DNA from: Bacillota bacterium
GTDB taxonomy: Bacteria; Bacillota; Dethiobacteria; Dethiobacterales; Dethiobacteraceae
Reading direction: 5' to 3'
Assembly (NCBI GenBank): GCA_012800215.1
Contig: JAAZJT010000083.1
Span: forward strand, 1-6,970
DNA length: 6,970 bases
The stretch's first letter is position 1; the number at the start of each line of letters is the position of its first letter. Shown piece after piece: positions 6,541-6,970 of the stretch. The translations under genes were made by a program, and so were the position numbers. The notes beneath the pieces were generated by a model. It did no database searches. It was not told the DNA's origin and saw only the letters and a program-made list of their open reading frames with translations.

Positions 6541-6579
6541 ATGTAGGCCGCCCCCGCTCGGATCAGGGAACGGCCACAT
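6541..6579 (-). promoter_or_regulatory. Stable hairpin in the leader of the 43-residue gene
   Basis: On the minus strand ATGTGGCCGTTCCC pairs with GGGGGCGGCCTACAT: 14 bp with a single bulged T and two G:U pairs, around a 10-nt loop. It ends about 10 nt before the AGGAGG ribosome binding site. No U-run follows on either strand, so it is not a normal terminator. It may stabilise the mRNA or regulate translation; I recognise no known riboswitch in it. Confidence 0.6.
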
Positions 6580-6606
6580 ATCCATAAAGGAGACTATACA
6601 GCTAGC

Positions 6607-6644
6607 TGCACTACAGTATATGTTGAATAATATATTTCAGTGCA
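6607..6644. repeat. Imperfect 38-bp dyad upstream of the small gene
   Basis: TGCACT (6607-6612) and AGTGCA (6639-6644) are outer arms of a dyad centred at 6625.5. The inner TATAT (6617-6621) is mirrored by ATATA (6630-6634); 12 of the 15 outer positions on each side are symmetrical. The minus strand of 6615-6620 reads TATACT, a possible -10 box for the small gene, so the dyad could be an operator. The AT-rich core makes chance symmetry likely. Confidence 0.3.
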
Positions 6645-6717
6645 TATAAAAAATATCTCATCATCAATAAAAAAAGAGCCCGGAAGCTGTTCTATCCAAG
6701 CCGACTTAAGAGAAAAT

Positions 6718-6746
6718 AAAAAAAGCCTCGTAACAATGTTACGAGG
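6718..6746 (-). terminator. Intrinsic terminator of the tRNA-Ala gene
   Basis: On the minus strand CCTCGTAAC pairs perfectly with GTTACGAGG around a 3-nt loop, then C and seven Ts. It lies 14 nt past the 3' end of the tRNA. Confidence 0.93.
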
Positions 6747-6759
6747 TCTGATTTTCTAA

Positions 6760-6835
6760 TGGTGGAGATGAGGGGAATCGAACCCCTGACCTCCTGAATG
6801 CCATTCAGGCGCTCTCCCAACTGAGCTACATCCCC
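6760..6835 (-). tRNA. tRNA-Ala, anticodon GGC
   Basis: The 76-nt minus-strand gene folds as a full cloverleaf. The acceptor stem GGGGATG/CATCTCC contains the G3:U70 pair that identifies tRNA-Ala. The D arm is GCTC/GAGC, the anticodon stem CCTGA/TCAGG with loop ATGGCAT (anticodon GGC, reads GCC and, by wobble, GCU), the variable loop AGGTC, and the T arm AGGGG/CCCCT with loop TTCGATT. The discriminator is A and the 3' CCA is encoded. It is flanked by its own promoter and terminator, so it is a single-gene unit. Confidence 0.98.
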
Positions 6836-6853
6836 ATTACAGTAACAAGATAT

Positions 6854-6882
6854 ATTATAACGATTACTAAGAATCTTGTCAA
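6854..6882 (-). promoter_or_regulatory. Consensus sigma-A promoter of the tRNA gene
   Basis: The minus strand reads TTGACA (6877-6882), a 17-bp spacer and TATAAT (6854-6859): both hexamers are perfect consensus. Transcription should start near 6847, about 11 nt before the mature tRNA 5' end. Confidence 0.95.
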
Positions 6883-6890
6883 CTAAAGAA

Positions 6891-6936
6891 GTGAGGTAGA
6901 TAGTGTCAAGACACTTTAGGTTTTATTGAACCTCAC
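6891..6936. repeat. Nested inverted repeats upstream of the tRNA promoter
   Basis: GTGAGGT (6891-6897) is the exact complement of ACCTCAC (6930-6936). Within that lies AGTGTC-AA-GACACT (6902-6915). A competing hairpin AGGTT/AACCT (6918-6933) overlaps the outer arm. No gene is seen from 6836 to the right edge. This could be a terminator-like relic of an upstream gene, the edge of an insertion sequence, or chance; I cannot decide. Confidence 0.4.
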
Positions 6937-6970
6937 ATCATTTACACGACACAACGTTCATTTAACTTTC

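Noticed and set aside
6192..6587. 131-codon plus-strand open frame
   Set aside because: It runs antisense to the start of the DUF2284 gene, the terminator and the whole 43-residue gene. It has no convincing family pattern, and its composition is explained by the reverse strand.
6661..6700. Second hairpin terminator on the minus strand near the T-run at about 6669-6675
   Set aside because: Only a 3-bp AGC/GCT stem is available before the T-run; a strong terminator already lies at 6718-6746.

Overview
The window looks like a chromosomal stretch from an anaerobic, low-to-moderate GC Firmicute (Clostridia or Negativicutes grade). The reasons are strong AAAGGAG/AGGAGGTGG-type ribosome binding sites, consensus sigma-A boxes, several stem plus U-tract terminators, a tRNA gene with an encoded CCA, and oxygen-sensitive iron-sulfur enzymes (pyruvate:ferredoxin oxidoreductase and hybrid-cluster protein). 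The genus cannot be named from the sequence alone.

Layout, left to right. (1) Positions 1-2115, minus strand: the N-terminal 705 residues of pyruvate:ferredoxin oxidoreductase (nifJ/por). It runs off the left edge just after the first 4Fe-4S motif. (2) 2244-3212, minus: a fused MsrA-MsrB methionine sulfoxide reductase. (3) 3213-3461: a divergent control region with a perfect 30-bp palindrome and a putative hcp promoter. (4) 3462-5048, plus (stop codon to 5051): the hybrid-cluster protein Hcp, followed by a strong hairpin terminator. (5) 5175-5642, plus: a small, unrecognised integral membrane protein with about five membrane segments. (6) 5663-6226, minus and convergent with it: a cysteine-rich DUF2284-type putative metal-binding protein. 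(7) 6387-6518, minus: a 43-residue glycine-rich single-span membrane peptide, with its own leader hairpin, ribosome binding site, triple stop and terminator. (8) 6760-6835, minus: tRNA-Ala(GGC) with a consensus promoter and a terminator. (9) The last ~80 bases hold only nested inverted repeats. No stretch over 300 bases is without a gene.

Functionally, PFOR makes acetyl-CoA and reduced ferredoxin and is easily damaged by oxygen. MsrAB repairs oxidised methionines, and Hcp handles reactive nitrogen species or hydroxylamine. Together they read as central anaerobic metabolism next to redox-stress protection. The genes are separately promoted and not one operon, so the functional link is only by neighbourhood.

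I see no CRISPR array, toxin-antitoxin pair, phage gene or intact mobile element, and no convincing new multigene system. The least explained items are the long palindrome upstream of hcp, the tiny membrane peptide with its structured leader, and the two unassigned proteins between hcp and the tRNA.
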